Source of the DNA: Malus domestica
Lineage: Eukaryota > Streptophyta > Magnoliopsida > Rosales > Rosaceae
DNA length: 64,000 nucleotides
Reading direction: 5' to 3'
Assembly: GCF_042453785.1 (NCBI RefSeq)
Contig: NC_091665.1
Location: 23,403,501-23,467,500 of the forward strand
Part shown: in pieces, positions 38,481 to 50,430 of the stretch
Position numbering within the stretch: position 1 is the first letter of the stretch
Layout: each line of letters starts with the position of its first letter
Position numbers and translations under genes: made by a program
The notes under the pieces: generated by a model
The model's database searches: none
What the model was told of the DNA's origin: nothing
Seen by the model: the letters and a program-made list of their open reading frames with translations, nothing else

Positions 38481-39980
38481 TAGATATATTCCTCAGCTCG
38501 TTTAGAAAATAGTATAAGTATATCAAAAGCTTTATGACATATCAGGCCACATAATTCCACATCACATTATCACTTCACGTGTTGGTTATCCTTCAAAATA
38601 TGTAGCTCACTACATGACCCCTATATTGGCCATTCTGCCCTATTATCCCTGTGCCCTATACATATATCTCTCGGATGACCTAACACTAAAGTTCTCATGC
38701 TCCATGAACAATCTCAACAATCCACATAGTATATTTATATATACACATCAAAATGATACACGAAATCACACATGCTTGGCATGAAGGGTGTAAGCATTGT
38801 AGTGAAGTCTAATAAGAATGTAACGCAAATGGAGGAGGATTCTCTCTCTTACTAATCTCTTTTTCCTTTCTTCTCTTCTTACTTAAACGGTTACAATTCA
38901 GCCAGGTCAATATCTTATATTGATTTTTTTATAAAGACAAAAAAGACAAAAAACAAAGTGAAATGAGGGGAGGGAAAGAGATGGAAATAGGAAGGGATAG
39001 AATCTTACTCCAATGCAAATATGACAACTAAGCTAGGTGATATTGTTGCTAGGTTGGCAGCAAAGTGAAGGTAGAGTGCTCAATCGCTCAATCTGTTTCA
39101 AGATATGAATGAAATGGATTGCTGAATGAAATGGATTGCTAAATGAAATACGTAGAATTATTTTTTCTAGCACAAAGGCATAACGGGGAAACCTAAGCCA
39201 AAGCTAGGAGCATTGTCTAAAATATCGATGATATCAGAATTATCGATATCGATAAAAATTGAATAAAAACCACGGAAATTGTAAGAAAAACTTGGAAATT
39301 TTTATTGAAACTTTGCAGGATGTTTATTTAGTCAATTATCTATTAGTTTATCACAAAAAATTCGAAGGAAATGCATTGCATGATGGATTTAACTGATTTA
39401 AGTTGATTATATAGCGAGCTGACAAACATTGTGAGTGTAGAAAATATGTAGTAATTAATGAAAGAAGTTTAAACACACCATAATTATTTATATATAATGA
39501 ATTAGTACAATATTTTACACTTTATACATTGCATGGTAAGATACATGAGTGACTTAGTACCATATAGAGTTTCTATCAATGTCTAAAATATCGATGATAT
39601 CGGAAATATCGGTAGTCCAAAAACACGGAAATTTCGATGAAAATATCAGGATAATATCGATATTTTAGACTATGACTAGGAGATAATATGTATATGTATA
39701 TATAAGAAAACCTAATAAAAACCCTTTTTAAACGTTAACTAGCAATTGTACACATGTTATGCATGTGCTTATTAAAAGTTTGAAAATAAAATTTACAAAG
39801 AAAAAAAAATATAAAATGGTCGCTAAAACTTTTTAGTGGCGATCTTCAAACGGCTTTTTTGTCGTTGAAGAGTTGTTCATATTTATTGACTGTTTTTGGA
39901 TAACTATTTGTCACTAAAATTTTATCTTATCTGGGAGAAAAATGTGAAAGAAAAGATATAGGGACAAATGATATTATCTA
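38481..39980. other. Intergenic, with a 15-bp inverted-repeat element
   Basis: No gene. 39215-39670 is bounded by perfect 15-bp inverted repeats (gtctaaaatatcgat) and rich in atatcgat and ggaaat words. No duplication flanks it. A possible Helitron 3' end (minus, CTAG at 39739) follows. Confidence 0.45.
39215..39670. mobile_element. Unclassified inverted-repeat element
   Basis: It has perfect 15-bp ends (gtctaaaatatcgat and its inverse) and an internal direct copy of the left end at about 39582. 456 bp, no coding capacity. The family is unclear and no target duplication was found. Confidence 0.5.
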
Positions 39981-41682
39981 GGACAAAAAACTGTTTACTA
40001 CCCTCATGTTTCGTGGTTTTAAACATTTAGTACATCAAGTTTTTTTCGTCCCAGAGTTATACCTAAAGTGTTGATTTTGGGACAGTCTCATACATCCGTT
40101 AGTCAAACTGTTAAGTCTGCCGTTAACTAATGATGTGGCGCCTATGTGGACAATGACTGGACGCCACGTGTTATTAAAAATATTAAAATAATAAAAGTAT
40201 TTATTAAAAAAAAATTGTTCTTCCTCAAAACCCCGACTGTCCTTCCTTCTCCCTCCCTTCTCGGCCTCTACTGCAAATCCAACCTTTTCCCTCCCTCAAC
40301 CCCTGACCTCAACCCCCAACCCTTTCCCTCCCTCAACCCCCAACCCTCTCCCTCCCTCAATCCCCGATCTCAACCCCCAACCCTTTCCCTCCCTCAACCC
40401 CCAACCCCCAACCCTCTTCCTCCCTCAACCCCCGACCCACTCATTTTTAAAATTAAAAAAACAAAATGTTTCTGGGCACCCTTTTCTCCTCTGCACCCAC
40501 CATCCCCCTCCATCTCCCTCTTTGATTCCACCTACCCTCCCCCTCCCTCTTCGAATGGAGCCCTTCTGTGTCTCCCTTTTTTCGATTTCTGGGTCTCTCC
40601 GACCACAATTTGCCCTTGAAGGGCAGAACCCTTTTCGCCTTGCATATTTGCGAATTCAAATTCGGGTTTAATTTTCTGTAACTCTCTCTCTACCTACTCT
40701 CTCCTGTTTTCTGTGTTGTCTGTTTGATTAGAATTGCATGAATCAATGAATGTGTGTTGGTTTGTATTATTGTTAATTGTGTTTTCTTATGGATAGTTTT
40801 TGAGATCTGTTGCAGCTGGGTTTCTTGGGTTTATTTGGAATTTGGCAGCTATTGGAAAAATTGGGGGAAAATGTTACAGAATTTGTAAAAATTGGGAATT
40901 ATTATTTTTCTATTGTGATTGAAGGTTTTACTGATTGGTTTGTGTGAAATTGGTTTTTCGTTTCCAATTTGAAAGTGGGGGTGCTGATGACAGAGCGGAG
41001 GCGGTGGTGGGGAGGGACATAGACGGAGTCGTACGATGAAGGAGGCCGATCCTTCATCGCCAGGAGTGAGGGTTTGGAGGAGGAGGCAATGGGTTTTGGA
41101 TGTGAAGGCGACGACGTACGATTTCAAAGTGCAACATCATTTCGTCCTTCGTCTTTATCACCATGACCTGAACCGGAGCAATCGGTTTGACGCCGCTAAC
41201 CGCGAGGTCTGGAACTTCCTCAGCTCGCAGTGCAGCTGTCGCCATGGATTCAGGGAAGAGAAGGGATGTAGGGTGCCCATAAACATTTTTTTTTATTTTT
41301 AAAATTGAGTGGGTCGGGGGTTGAGGGAGGGAGATGGTTGGGGGTTGAGGGAGGGAAAAGGTTGGGGGTTGAGGGAGAGAGAGGGTTGGATTTGCAGTAG
41401 AGGCTGAGAAGGAAGGGAGAAGGGAGGAAGAATAGTTTTTTTTTTTTTTTTTTTTTTAATAAGTACTTTTATTATTTTAATATTTTTAATGACACGTGGC
41501 GTCTAATCATTGTCCACATAGGCACCACATCATCAGTTAACGACAGAGTTAATAGTTTGACTAACAGATGTATGAGACTGTCTCAAAATTAACACTTTAG
41601 GTATGACTCTGGGACGAAAAAAACTTGATGTACTAAATGTTGAAAACCATGAAACATGAGGGTAGTAAACAGTCTTTTACCC
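39981..41682. mobile_element. Mutator-like element with 9-bp target duplication (copy 2)
   Basis: A perfect 9-bp duplication, tattatcta, lies at 39972-39980 and 41683-41691. The ends are inverted copies (ggacaaaaaactgtttacta and its inverse), and the arms run through gtggacaatgactgg and a CCCTCCCTCAACCCCC-type minisatellite on the left and its complement on the right. Between the arms (about 40470-41270) is non-repetitive sequence with a 5'-UTR-like stretch and a coding-like segment, so this may be a gene-capturing Pack-MULE. There is no transposase. Confidence 0.88.
41036..41284 (+). pseudogene. Coding-like segment inside MULE copy 2
   Basis: The open frame contains VRVWRRRQWVLDVKATTYDF, then HFVLRLYHHDLNRSNRFDAA and REVWNFLSSQCSCRHG. 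Composition looks like a globular protein, unlike the low-complexity arms. I do not recognise the parent gene. It probably is a captured fragment without function. Confidence 0.4.
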
Positions 41683-41757
41683 TATTATCTATATACTAAA
41701 ACCTAAACTAAACGTTATTGTCCATTAACACTAAAGTGGTGAAAATGCCCCTCATTT

Positions 41758-41978
41758 ATTGGGACAAGGATTGTCTGCCCTCTCATTTTCCATGTCCTTC
41801 TATTTTGTGTAGTCACAGTTAAGCCACGTTAACATTTTATATATATATATTTTTATAAAGATAATAACACAAAAATAAATAGTAATATAAAATATTGACG
41901 TGGTTTAATCGTGACCACACAAACAGAAAGGCATTGAAAGACATGAAAAAAAGGAGGGCAAACAATCCTTGTCCCATT
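41758..41978. repeat. Palindromic segment (MITE-like) near the Helitron 5' end
   Basis: gggacaaggattgtctgccctc on the left is inverted on the right (gagggcaaacaatccttgtccc, with one mismatch), with further matches over gtgtagtcacagttaagccacgt. About 220 bp. It may be a separate MITE or part of the Helitron. Confidence 0.6.
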
Positions 41979-44080
41979 TGCTGCCCAATTCTCAGCCTTC
42001 TTCCTTTGTTGCACAGTGAAATTACGTATTTTGGTCATCGTGGGAAGGAAATAAGGCTGGATGTACGCATGTAAGTCATCTGGGAAAAGGAGGCTGGAAG
42101 TACCGGTGTTGGCCATCTGGGAGGGGAAGGAAGTGTTGGTGATGGTGCAACCCTCTCTGATCTCTCGACCTCTCTCAAATGTTCCAGTAACTTTTCCACT
42201 TGCTCCCCCTTAATCTCAACCTGAAACCAACAAATCCCAAAAACCCTCAAGCCTTCCAACAAATCGAAAACAACACCATCTTTGCCGAAAATTTTAAATT
42301 TTCTCAGGAATTCTCGACTATTCCTGAGATTTTTTGGTGGGCTTTGGTTCTCCGGTCCCGTATGTTAAAGGGTTTTGGCTTTGGTAGCAAATGAATATTG
42401 GTGATTTCTAGGGTTTTGTGGTGCTTAATGTTTAGGGATTTGGTTTGGGTTTCTGGGTAAGCAATTTTCAACTTAAATTCAGTACATTTTTTTTCTCAAA
42501 TTTGTTTGATGGCATGATTTTTTGATCCTTTATTGAGTGGTTGTTAAGAAATGTTAGAATTTTAGTTGTTTTGATTTCTTTTGAATTTCTTTTTTATTTT
42601 ATTTTCAAGCCTTGAATTTTGTAAGGACTATTTCATTATTTAGAGATGTAGTTTCATCTGGGAAGGAGGCATGTTAGTCATTTGGGAAAGGAATTTTTCT
42701 TCCTTTCCTACTTGGGTTAAAGATATTTTTCTGGTTTACACATTTAGCTATTGAATTGCATGAAATCAGTATTTAAAGAATTTTTTGTAATAGAATGCAT
42801 TGATGGAAATTTTTTGCCCAACAAATTTACTCACAGAGCTTCCTGTGAATTAAGTCTTGAACTTTTGATTGAAACTTTCTTAGAGTTTTTAACATTTTTG
42901 TTATTACTGCTTTTGTTTTAGATTTTTCTTTTGTATGATTTTTATAGGATGTTTATTTGTGTAGGCACTTGGGTGATCACAACATTCCCACTCAGATGAA
43001 CACAGGAGAGTTCAAAAAGAGCTTTCAAGTGCTACTCAGAAGGTAAAGTAGAATATGCATTCCTTTTTCCTTATTGCTTTCATGTTGGCAGGTATGGAGT
43101 TTCCCTACAAATATTTTAATCTGAACTATTGTATACCACTGTCAATATCTTTATTATTATCCCAATTCTCATCATATGATAATCAAGTTAAAAGTAATGC
43201 ATGCTCAAAGCACTGGTTGTGGCATAACTGGTAAAATGAGGGTTTATTTATTTATTTATTTAATTTTTTTTTTTATGGCAAGAAATGGGGTGATTGGTCC
43301 TAAGAGAACCAAAGAGGATGTTAACATTATTATGTGATGATATTTAGGGATATATGATTATGTAACTTAAAATTGAACATAAAGCATCTGCCCATGTCCA
43401 AGGTAATAATTGTTATGTGCTGTTGAGAAGGATTAGTTAATGTTTTCACTTTTTATTATAGTGGAGCTTTCTTTTTCATTGTTATAAAGCTGTGGTACAG
43501 AACTTTGTGACTTTTTTTGCATAGGTTGATATAATTCATCTGTAATTTATTATTATAATAGTGGCTGTCAGTGTAGGGGATTATCATTTTAAGCAATGCT
43601 TAACTAAAACTGCGATATCGTATTGTATCAATTTTGGAATTAAATGATAATTAGAGATCACAAAGAGCGATGAAACCATCTTTAATGGTGGTTAAGAATT
43701 TTGTTATAACATGATTCTTTCCTCTCTGATCTTGGCTTCCAGTTTCTCAGAAAAAGTTCATACTTTTTTTCCTTCAACAAAACAGCTCAAATTCCAAATT
43801 TATCGAACAATTTACTGATTTTGTATGGTTTTTTTTTTGTTTAGACTTATTTTCTTAAAACATATGACCTAAATTTTTATCCTGGAGAGAAGAGCTTATG
43901 CATTGACTTCGTTGAGTGTTGTCTGCAAGAAAAAGTTACAGACTACATCATTTCATTAGTATTTAATTTTACCTTCAACCTCCCAAATTTTTATTATTTA
44001 GTGAAATGACACAAACTTTCTTTTTATGCAGAAACCTTTAGTTAACTTGGAAATTTTCTATTTCACCCACTGATCAATGC
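41979..44080. other. Helitron interior, left of the LINE composite
   Basis: A few exon-like stretches occur, for example 42965-43042 with AG and GT borders (HLGDHNIPTQMNTGEFKKSF). None is recognisable. These may be captured gene fragments. Confidence 0.35.
44065..44080. repeat. Left target-site duplication of the LINE composite
   Basis: acccactgatcaatgc, repeated exactly at 52428-52443. The pair brackets the whole 8.35-kb block. Confidence 0.85.
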
Positions 44081-47000
44081 AACTCCGCCTATGTCTTACA
44101 TGGCCGGTCCCAAGCCCGGATAAAGGAGGAGGGGGAGGGCGTCAGGTAGTCGACAGCCGGCACTCCATGATCACGTCGAATCCTTATGAAAATGAATCCA
44201 GAACAAAATCGCGCTAAAGCTAGGGCGTCACCCGTAAGTGGCGCGCTGTGTGGCCTGAGCACAGTGATAAGTGAGCAAGGGTCGCTGTATCTCCATCGGC
44301 ACCCGGATGCAGTGTTAAATGAGCAAGGGGGCCATAGAAACTTCTTTTCGAACGACTCCACTCAAAGTTGTTTGGGAGCATATGCTCCTATCAACTTTAC
44401 CCGGGACACACAAAAGAAGTACTTTGATCCTATTAGACGGGGGAGGGTGAAGAAGCTAGGACAGAAGGGTAGAGTTCAAGAGAGCAAAATGCGTTTAGGA
44501 ACGTGGAATATAGGAACCTTAACGGGAAAATCTATGGAAGTAGTGGAAGTTATGGTGAGGAGAAGGATAAATATTATGTGCCTACAAGAAACTAAGTGGG
44601 TTGGTAGTAAGGCAAAGGATCTAGAAAACTCAGGGTTTAAACTTTGGTATTCGGGCACAAATAGAACGAGAAACGGTGTTGGCATCATCGTGGACAAGAC
44701 CTTGGTACAAGATGTTGTAGATGTCAAGAGGGTAGGAGATAGAATCATGGCAATCAAGATTGTAATAGGACAAGAACTTATCAATGTGATTAGTGCGTAC
44801 GCACCTCAAGTAGGGTTGGATACGAGTTCGAAGGAGAAATTTTGGGAAGATCTTGGAGACTTGGTGCAAGGAATTGCTCAGATGGAGAAGTTATTTATAG
44901 GAGGAGATTTAAATGGACACGTGGGCAGGGAGACAGGCAACTATGGAGGTTTTCATGGTGGCCATGGTTTTGGGGAGAGAAACGAGGATGGGGAAGCTAT
45001 CTTGGATTTTGCAATGGCATATGATCTCTTCTTAGCCAACACCTTCTTTAAGAAGAGAGAAGAACATGTGATCACCTACAAGAGTGGGTCGTCCAAAACA
45101 CAAATAGATTTTCTTCTAATGAGGAAAGGGGATCGTATAACTTGTAAGGATTGCAAAGTTATACCAGGAGAGAGCGTGGCTAATCAACATCGCTTGTTGG
45201 TGATGGATGTACATATCAAAAGAGTAAGACAAAAGAACAAGACTTGGAAGTGCCCAAGGACTAGATGGTGGAATCTAAAAGAAGAAAAACAAGCCATTTT
45301 CAAAGAGAAGGTAATCACCCAATGTGTGTGGGATAGAGAGGGGGAAGCTAGCCAAATGTGGGATTCCATGGCTAGTTGTATCCGAAAAGTAGCAAAAGAG
45401 GTATTAGGAGAGTCCAAGGGCTTTGCCCCACACCAAAAGGAATCTTGGTGGTGGAATGAGGAGGTACAAACAAAGGTGAAGGCTAAGAAGGAATGTTGTA
45501 AAGCCTTATACAAGGAGAGGACTGATGAAAATGGTGAAAGGTATAGAAAAGCGAAGCAAGAGGCGAAGAAAGCTGTCAGAGAAGCTAAGTTAGCGGCTTA
45601 CGACGATATGTATAAACGACTAGATACCAAAGAAGGAGAGTTGGATATCTATAAACTATCTAGAGCAAGGGAAAAGAAGACAAGGGACCTAAACCAAGTG
45701 AGGTGCATCAAGGATGAGGATGGAAAGGTTCTTGCTACAGAGAACGCGGTTAAAGACAAATGGAGAGGTTATTTTCATAATCTTTTCAATGAAGGACATG
45801 AAATGAGTGCTTCTTTAGGGGAGTTGAGTAACTCAGAAGAGTGTAGAAACTACTCTTTTTATCGTCGAATCCGGAAGGAAGAAGTAGTTGTAGCTTTGAA
45901 GAAGATGAAGCATAAAAAAGCAATAGGCCCAGACGATATACCAATCGAAGTTTGGAAACTTTTGGGAGAGACAGGTATAACATGGCTCACTGACCTTTTC
46001 AATATGATTTTGAAAACGAAGAAGATGCCAAATGAGTGGCGAATGAGCACTTTGGTGCCTATCTACAAGAATAAGGGCGACGTACAAAATTGCATGAACT
46101 ATAGGGGTATTAAGCTAATGAGTCATACAATGAAGCTCTGGGAGAGAGTCATTGAGCATAGATTGAGGCAAGAGACACGGGTTTCGGACAACCAATTCGG
46201 GTTCATGCCAGGGCGCTCAACCATGGAGGCAATCTATCTCTTACGAAGATTGATGGAAAGATATAGAGATGGGAAAAAGGATTTACACATGGTCTTTATA
46301 GATTTGGAAAAAGCGTATGATAGGGTCCCAAGAGACATTCTTTGGAGGATTTTAGAGAAGAAAGGAGTACGAGTAGCATATATCCAAGCTATAAAGGATA
46401 TGTATGAAGGAGCAAAGACTGCCGTAAGAACTCATGAAGGACAAACCGAAAGCTTTCCCATAACTGTAGGATTACATCAAGGCTCATCCTTAAGTCCTTA
46501 CCTTTTTGCGTTGGTAATGGATGAGTTAACACGACATATTCAAGATGATATTCCTTGGTGTATGCTTTTCGCAGACGATATAGTGTTGATAGATGAAACT
46601 CAGGAAGGGGTAAATGCAAAGCTTAACCTTTGGAGAGAAGTGTTGGAATCTAAAGGTCTTCGCCTAAGCCGATCAAAGACAGAATATATGGAGTGCAAGT
46701 TCAGTGCAAATGGAGGCCAAAACGAGTTAGGGGTGAGGATCGGAGATCAAGAAATACCAAAGAGCGACCGTTTTCGTTACCTAGGATCTATCTTGCAAAA
46801 GAACGGAGAATTAGATGGAGATCTCAACCACAGAATACAAGCTGGATGGATGAAGTGGAAGAGTGCATCCGGCGTGTTGTGTGACCGCCGTATGCCACTG
46901 AAGCTCAAGGGAAAATTTTATAGGACGGCAATAAGGCCGGCGATGCTGTATGGCACAGAATGTTGGGCGGTGAAACATCAACACGTACACAAAATGGGTG

Positions 47001-47341
47001 TAGCGGAGATGAGGATGCTTCGTTGGATGTGTGGGCACACGAGAAAGGATAAGATTAGGAATGAGGATATCCGAGGTAAAGTAGGAGTAGCCGAAATTGA
47101 AGGAAAGATGAGAGAAAATCGGTTACGGTGGTTTGGACATGTGCAAAGAAGGCCTACTGACGTTCCGATTAGAAGATGCGACTATGGGACAGAGGTTCAG
47201 GGCCGAAGGGGTAGAGGAAGACCTAGGAAAACTTTGGAAGAGACTCTAAGAAAAGACTTAGAGTACTTGGATCTAACGAAGGACATGACACAGGATCGAG
47301 CACAATGGCGTTCTAAGATTCATATAGCCGATCCCACTCAG
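44081..47341 (+). mobile_element. RTE-type LINE, 5' complete, 3' tail missing here
   Basis: The 5' UTR begins right after the left duplication and has the plant RTE leader style (acatggccggtcccaagccc). One large ORF follows. The sequence stops matching at the final codons (cccactcagtg), and the usual end with a TTG-repeat tail is instead found at 52397-52427 after the second LINE fragment. Confidence 0.88.
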
Positions 47342-47344
47342 TGA
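44186..47344 (+). CDS. LINE ORF2: AP endonuclease plus reverse transcriptase, uninterrupted
   Basis: 1052 codons without a stop. An APE-type endonuclease begins at about residue 102 ([11 protein letters not shown]), with [14 protein letters not shown] and TQIDFLL. The reverse transcriptase follows: [68 protein letters not shown] and the catalytic FADD at about residue 795. The C-terminus has [15 protein letters not shown] and [11 protein letters not shown]. There is no ORF1, as is usual for the RTE clade. The protein would nick target DNA and prime reverse transcription from its own RNA tail. The intact frame suggests a young copy. The last codons abut the LARD-like block. Confidence 0.93.
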   Translation: MKMNPEQNRAKARASPVSGALCGLSTVISEQGSLYLHRHPDAVLNEQGGHRNFFSNDSTQSCLGAYAPINFTRDTQKKYFDPIRRGRVKKLGQKGRVQESKMRLGTWNIGTLTGKSMEVVEVMVRRRINIMCLQETKWVGSKAKDLENSGFKLWYSGTNRTRNGVGIIVDKTLVQDVVDVKRVGDRIMAIKIVIGQELINVISAYAPQVGLDTSSKEKFWEDLGDLVQGIAQMEKLFIGGDLNGHVGRETGNYGGFHGGHGFGERNEDGEAILDFAMAYDLFLANTFFKKREEHVITYKSGSSKTQIDFLLMRKGDRITCKDCKVIPGESVANQHRLLVMDVHIKRVRQKNKTWKCPRTRWWNLKEEKQAIFKEKVITQCVWDREGEASQMWDSMASCIRKVAKEVLGESKGFAPHQKESWWWNEEVQTKVKAKKECCKALYKERTDENGERYRKAKQEAKKAVREAKLAAYDDMYKRLDTKEGELDIYKLSRAREKKTRDLNQVRCIKDEDGKVLATENAVKDKWRGYFHNLFNEGHEMSASLGELSNSEECRNYSFYRRIRKEEVVVALKKMKHKKAIGPDDIPIEVWKLLGETGITWLTDLFNMILKTKKMPNEWRMSTLVPIYKNKGDVQNCMNYRGIKLMSHTMKLWERVIEHRLRQETRVSDNQFGFMPGRSTMEAIYLLRRLMERYRDGKKDLHMVFIDLEKAYDRVPRDILWRILEKKGVRVAYIQAIKDMYEGAKTAVRTHEGQTESFPITVGLHQGSSLSPYLFALVMDELTRHIQDDIPWCMLFADDIVLIDETQEGVNAKLNLWREVLESKGLRLSRSKTEYMECKFSANGGQNELGVRIGDQEIPKSDRFRYLGSILQKNGELDGDLNHRIQAGWMKWKSASGVLCDRRMPLKLKGKFYRTAIRPAMLYGTECWAVKHQHVHKMGVAEMRMLRWMCGHTRKDKIRNEDIRGKVGVAEIEGKMRENRLRWFGHVQRRPTDVPIRRCDYGTEVQGRRGRGRPRKTLEETLRKDLEYLDLTKDMTQDRAQWRSKIHIADPTQ

Positions 47345-47604
47345 CTTGGATTTTCCAAGTCTCCAACCGAGAAGTTTTCCTCATTCGGGAAATTAAGAGA
47401 ACACTACCCCAACCTACATGCTCCACTCAGAAAGCTTCAACATACAAGCTTTAACAAAAGAAAATTCAAAGAACTTAGCGAAGAAGGCTTTGGTGTATTT
47501 AACACAATACGTTGAAATGAAGGAAAGCTTATTTATTGATATCCCCGATAAGCTACAAATATGTACATATACATGAGTCAAAATAAGCACACAAGAGGGA
47601 GCCT

Positions 47605-48285
47605 TCACAAAGGTTGCTTAGGAGAAGTCTCAGCAGTCGGTAGAGCCCCAGAAAGAGAAGGCACCGGAGGGGGATCATTTGGAGCCTCAATACTGGACAG
47701 AACCCTAGAAGGAGGAGGCATCAGAGGTTGATCATTTGGAGCTTCATTACGCGGTACAGCCCCAGAAGACGAAGGCAATAAATGCCTTTGGAACAAACCC
47801 ACAAATCTCTGATGATCAAGTAAAACCTGACCATCAGTTTCCTTCATCTGGTCAAGCTTCCTCTTCATGTTTGTAGCATAGTCATGTGCGAGCCGGTGCA
47901 ACTGTTTATTCTCATGCTTGAGCCCTCTAATCTCCTGTTTGAGACTCATCACTTCAGCCGCCAATGATTCAACTTGGCGGGTTCGAGCAAATAGGCGTTG
48001 GGCCATATTAGACACAGAACCTGCACACTGAACACTGAGAGCCAGCGAATCCTTAACAGCTAACTCATCAGACCGTTTGGAAAGTAGTCTGTTATCTTTG
48101 GGAGTGAGAAGGTTCCTGGCCACCACCGCAGCGGTCATATCATTCTTCATCACGGAATCCCCAACGGTAAGAGGACCAGTAGGGGAGACGAAGGATGGGC
48201 GCCATATGTTGTCTGGAGAAGGCGGGGCTGCCTCTTCAACAAGGTTCAAGTCAAAACGACGGTCGGAGGGGCCAGACATTTTCAA
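47605..48285 (-). CDS. Retroelement-associated coiled-coil ORF (226 codons)
   Basis: The frame starts MKMSGPSDRRFDLNLVEE, followed by a Pro-rich segment, a central helical part (SVSNMAQRLFARTRQVESLA) and a leucine-heptad coil (VMSLKQEIRGLKHENKQLHR), then a C-terminus with threefold repeats of the type APNDQPLMPPPSRVLSS. No catalytic or zinc-knuckle motif. I recognise it only as an ORF of a kind often found in high-copy Rosaceae repeats. It is complete and in antisense to the LTR-like right end. It might be translated, but no evidence is visible. Confidence 0.6.
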   Translation of the reverse strand: MKMSGPSDRRFDLNLVEEAAPPSPDNIWRPSFVSPTGPLTVGDSVMKNDMTAAVVARNLLTPKDNRLLSKRSDELAVKDSLALSVQCAGSVSNMAQRLFARTRQVESLAAEVMSLKQEIRGLKHENKQLHRLAHDYATNMKRKLDQMKETDGQVLLDHQRFVGLFQRHLLPSSSGAVPRNEAPNDQPLMPPPSRVLSSIEAPNDPPPVPSLSGALPTAETSPKQPL

Positions 48286-48419
48286 AGGTGTTGAAGAGAG
48301 AAGAGGTCGGACAAATCAAGATCTTAGAAGTGCAAGAATGAAGCTTCTACTGGTGGAGATTCAAGTGTGCTTTGGAACTTAATGCCAGCCCCTATAAAAA
48401 TCTGCACTCGATGAAGCTT

Positions 48420-50430
48420 CAGAAATCGAAGAGGCGCCTGCTCAGAAATCGAAGAGGCGTTTGCTTTCTCAAAAGCTGGGCTGCTTAGAGATCACGATGG
48501 TTGATCTCAGAAATCGAAGAGGCGTTTGCTTTCTCAAAAGTTGGGCTGCTCAAAGACCACGAAGGCCGATCTCAAAAATCGAAGAGGCGCTCGCTTTCTC
48601 AAAAGCTGGGCTCCCCAGAGACCACGAGGGCCGATATCAGAAATCGAAGAGGCACCTACTTTTCCAGCCTTTTCCAGCCTTGTCAGCACCTGTCACACGC
48701 ACACTCAGTTTTGCGGAAATTATGGGCATTCTGTCAAAGACTTCTGGGGAAGTAGAAAACACATGAATCTTACTATTCAATCACCCACTTCCCACACGCA
48801 ACAATAGCTCATGGGTACCACAGATAACTTTGCCAAAGTTCTCTGCCAAAGTTGAGCACGTGAAGCTTGCAGCTCCCACTACATCGCTCTGACCAAGAAG
48901 GGTAAAAGAATAGCAAAGAAACAGCACTAACAAAGTTTAGACCCATAAATTTTGAAGGTCTAGCTACCATATTATTACCCACAAGGGTAAAGGAACAGTA
49001 CCACTGCTGGATAATTGGAAAGTCCCTGTGTGTCAACCTCTGTGCTTCGTGGCAAGGTAGACTAGCAAACATGCCCAACCTTTACTCACATTCGAGAAAA
49101 CACTCCCAATAAGATTGCTTGCTCCAAAATCGAAGAGGCACCGTCCTCCGAATCTCGAGAGCCAGACTCCCAACATGACTACTTTCTTAAAAATCGAAGA
49201 GAGGGTAAAGGAACAGTACCATTGCTGGATAATTGGAAAGTCCCTGTGTGTCAACCTCTGTGCTTCGTGGCAAGGTAGACTAGCAAACATGCCCAACCTT
49301 TACTCACATTCGAGAAAACACTCCCAACAAGATTGCTTGCTCCAAAATCGAAGAGGCACCGCCCTCCGAATCTCGAGAGCCAGACTCCCAACATGATTAC
49401 TTTCTCAAAAATCGAAGAGACACTGCTCCCCGAATCTCGAGAGCCAGACCCCCAGCATGATTGCTTTCTCAAAAATCGATGAGGCATCGTTCTCCGAATC
49501 AATCGAAGAGGCGCTCGCTTTCTCAAAAGCTGGGCTGCTCAGAGACCACGAGGGCCGATCTCAGAAATCGAAGAGGCACCTACTTTTCTAGCCTTGTCAA
49601 CACCTGTCACACGCACACTCAGCTTTGCAGAAATTATGGGCATTCTGTCGAAGACTTCTGGTGAAGTAGAAAGCACATGAATCTTACTGTTCAATCACCC
49701 ACTTCCCACACGCAACAATAGCTCATGGGTACCACAAATAACTTTGCCAAAGTTCTCTGCCAAAGTTGAGCACGTGAAGCTTGCAGCTCCCACTACATCG
49801 CTCTGACCAAGAAAGGTAAAAGAATAGCAAAGAAACAGCACTAACAAAAGTTTAGACACATAAATTTTGAAGGTCTAGCTACCATATTATTACCCACAAC
49901 TGTAAAGGAACAGTACCACTGCTGGATAATTGGAAAGTCCCTGTGTGTCAACCTCTGTGCTTCGTGGCAAGGTAGACTAGCAAACATGCCCAACCTTTAC
50001 TCACATTCGAGAAAACACTCCCAATAAGATTGCTTGCTCCAAAATCGAAGAGGCACCGTCCTCCGAATCTCGAGAGCCAGACTCCCAACATGACTACTTT
50101 CTCAAAATCGAAGAGAGGGTAAAGGAACAGTACCATTGCTGGATAATTGGAAAGTCCCTGTGTGTCAACCTTTGTGCTTCGTGGCAAGGTAGACTAGCAA
50201 ACATGCCCAACCTTTACTCACATTCGAGACAACACTCCCAACAAGATTGCTTGCTCCAAAATCGAAGAGGCACCACCCTCCGAATCTCGAGAGCCAGACT
50301 CCCAACATGATTACTTCCTCAAAAATCGAAGAGACACTGCTCTCCGAATCTCGAGAGTCATACCCCCAGCATGATTGCTTTCTCAAAAATCGAAGAGGCA
50401 TCGTTCTCCGAATCTCGAGAGCCAAATACC
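48420..50430. repeat. Nested direct duplications in the LARD-like block
   Basis: A unit of about 914 bp is present twice (for example tcacccacttcccacacgca at 48781 and 49695). Within each unit a segment of about 218 bp is duplicated (gtaaaggaacagtacca near 48985 and 49205, then 49902 and 50119). Shorter phrases such as aaatcgaagaggc recur at least ten times, mainly in 48420-48660. Confidence 0.9.

Noticed and set aside
40146..40619. 157-codon frame rich in Pro
   Set aside because: It reads through the CCCTCCCTCAACCCC minisatellite of the MULE arm. No domain.
42035..42262. 75-codon minus-strand frame in the Helitron
   Set aside because: There is a partially helical N-terminus but no start context, homology or continuation. 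At best it is a captured fragment.
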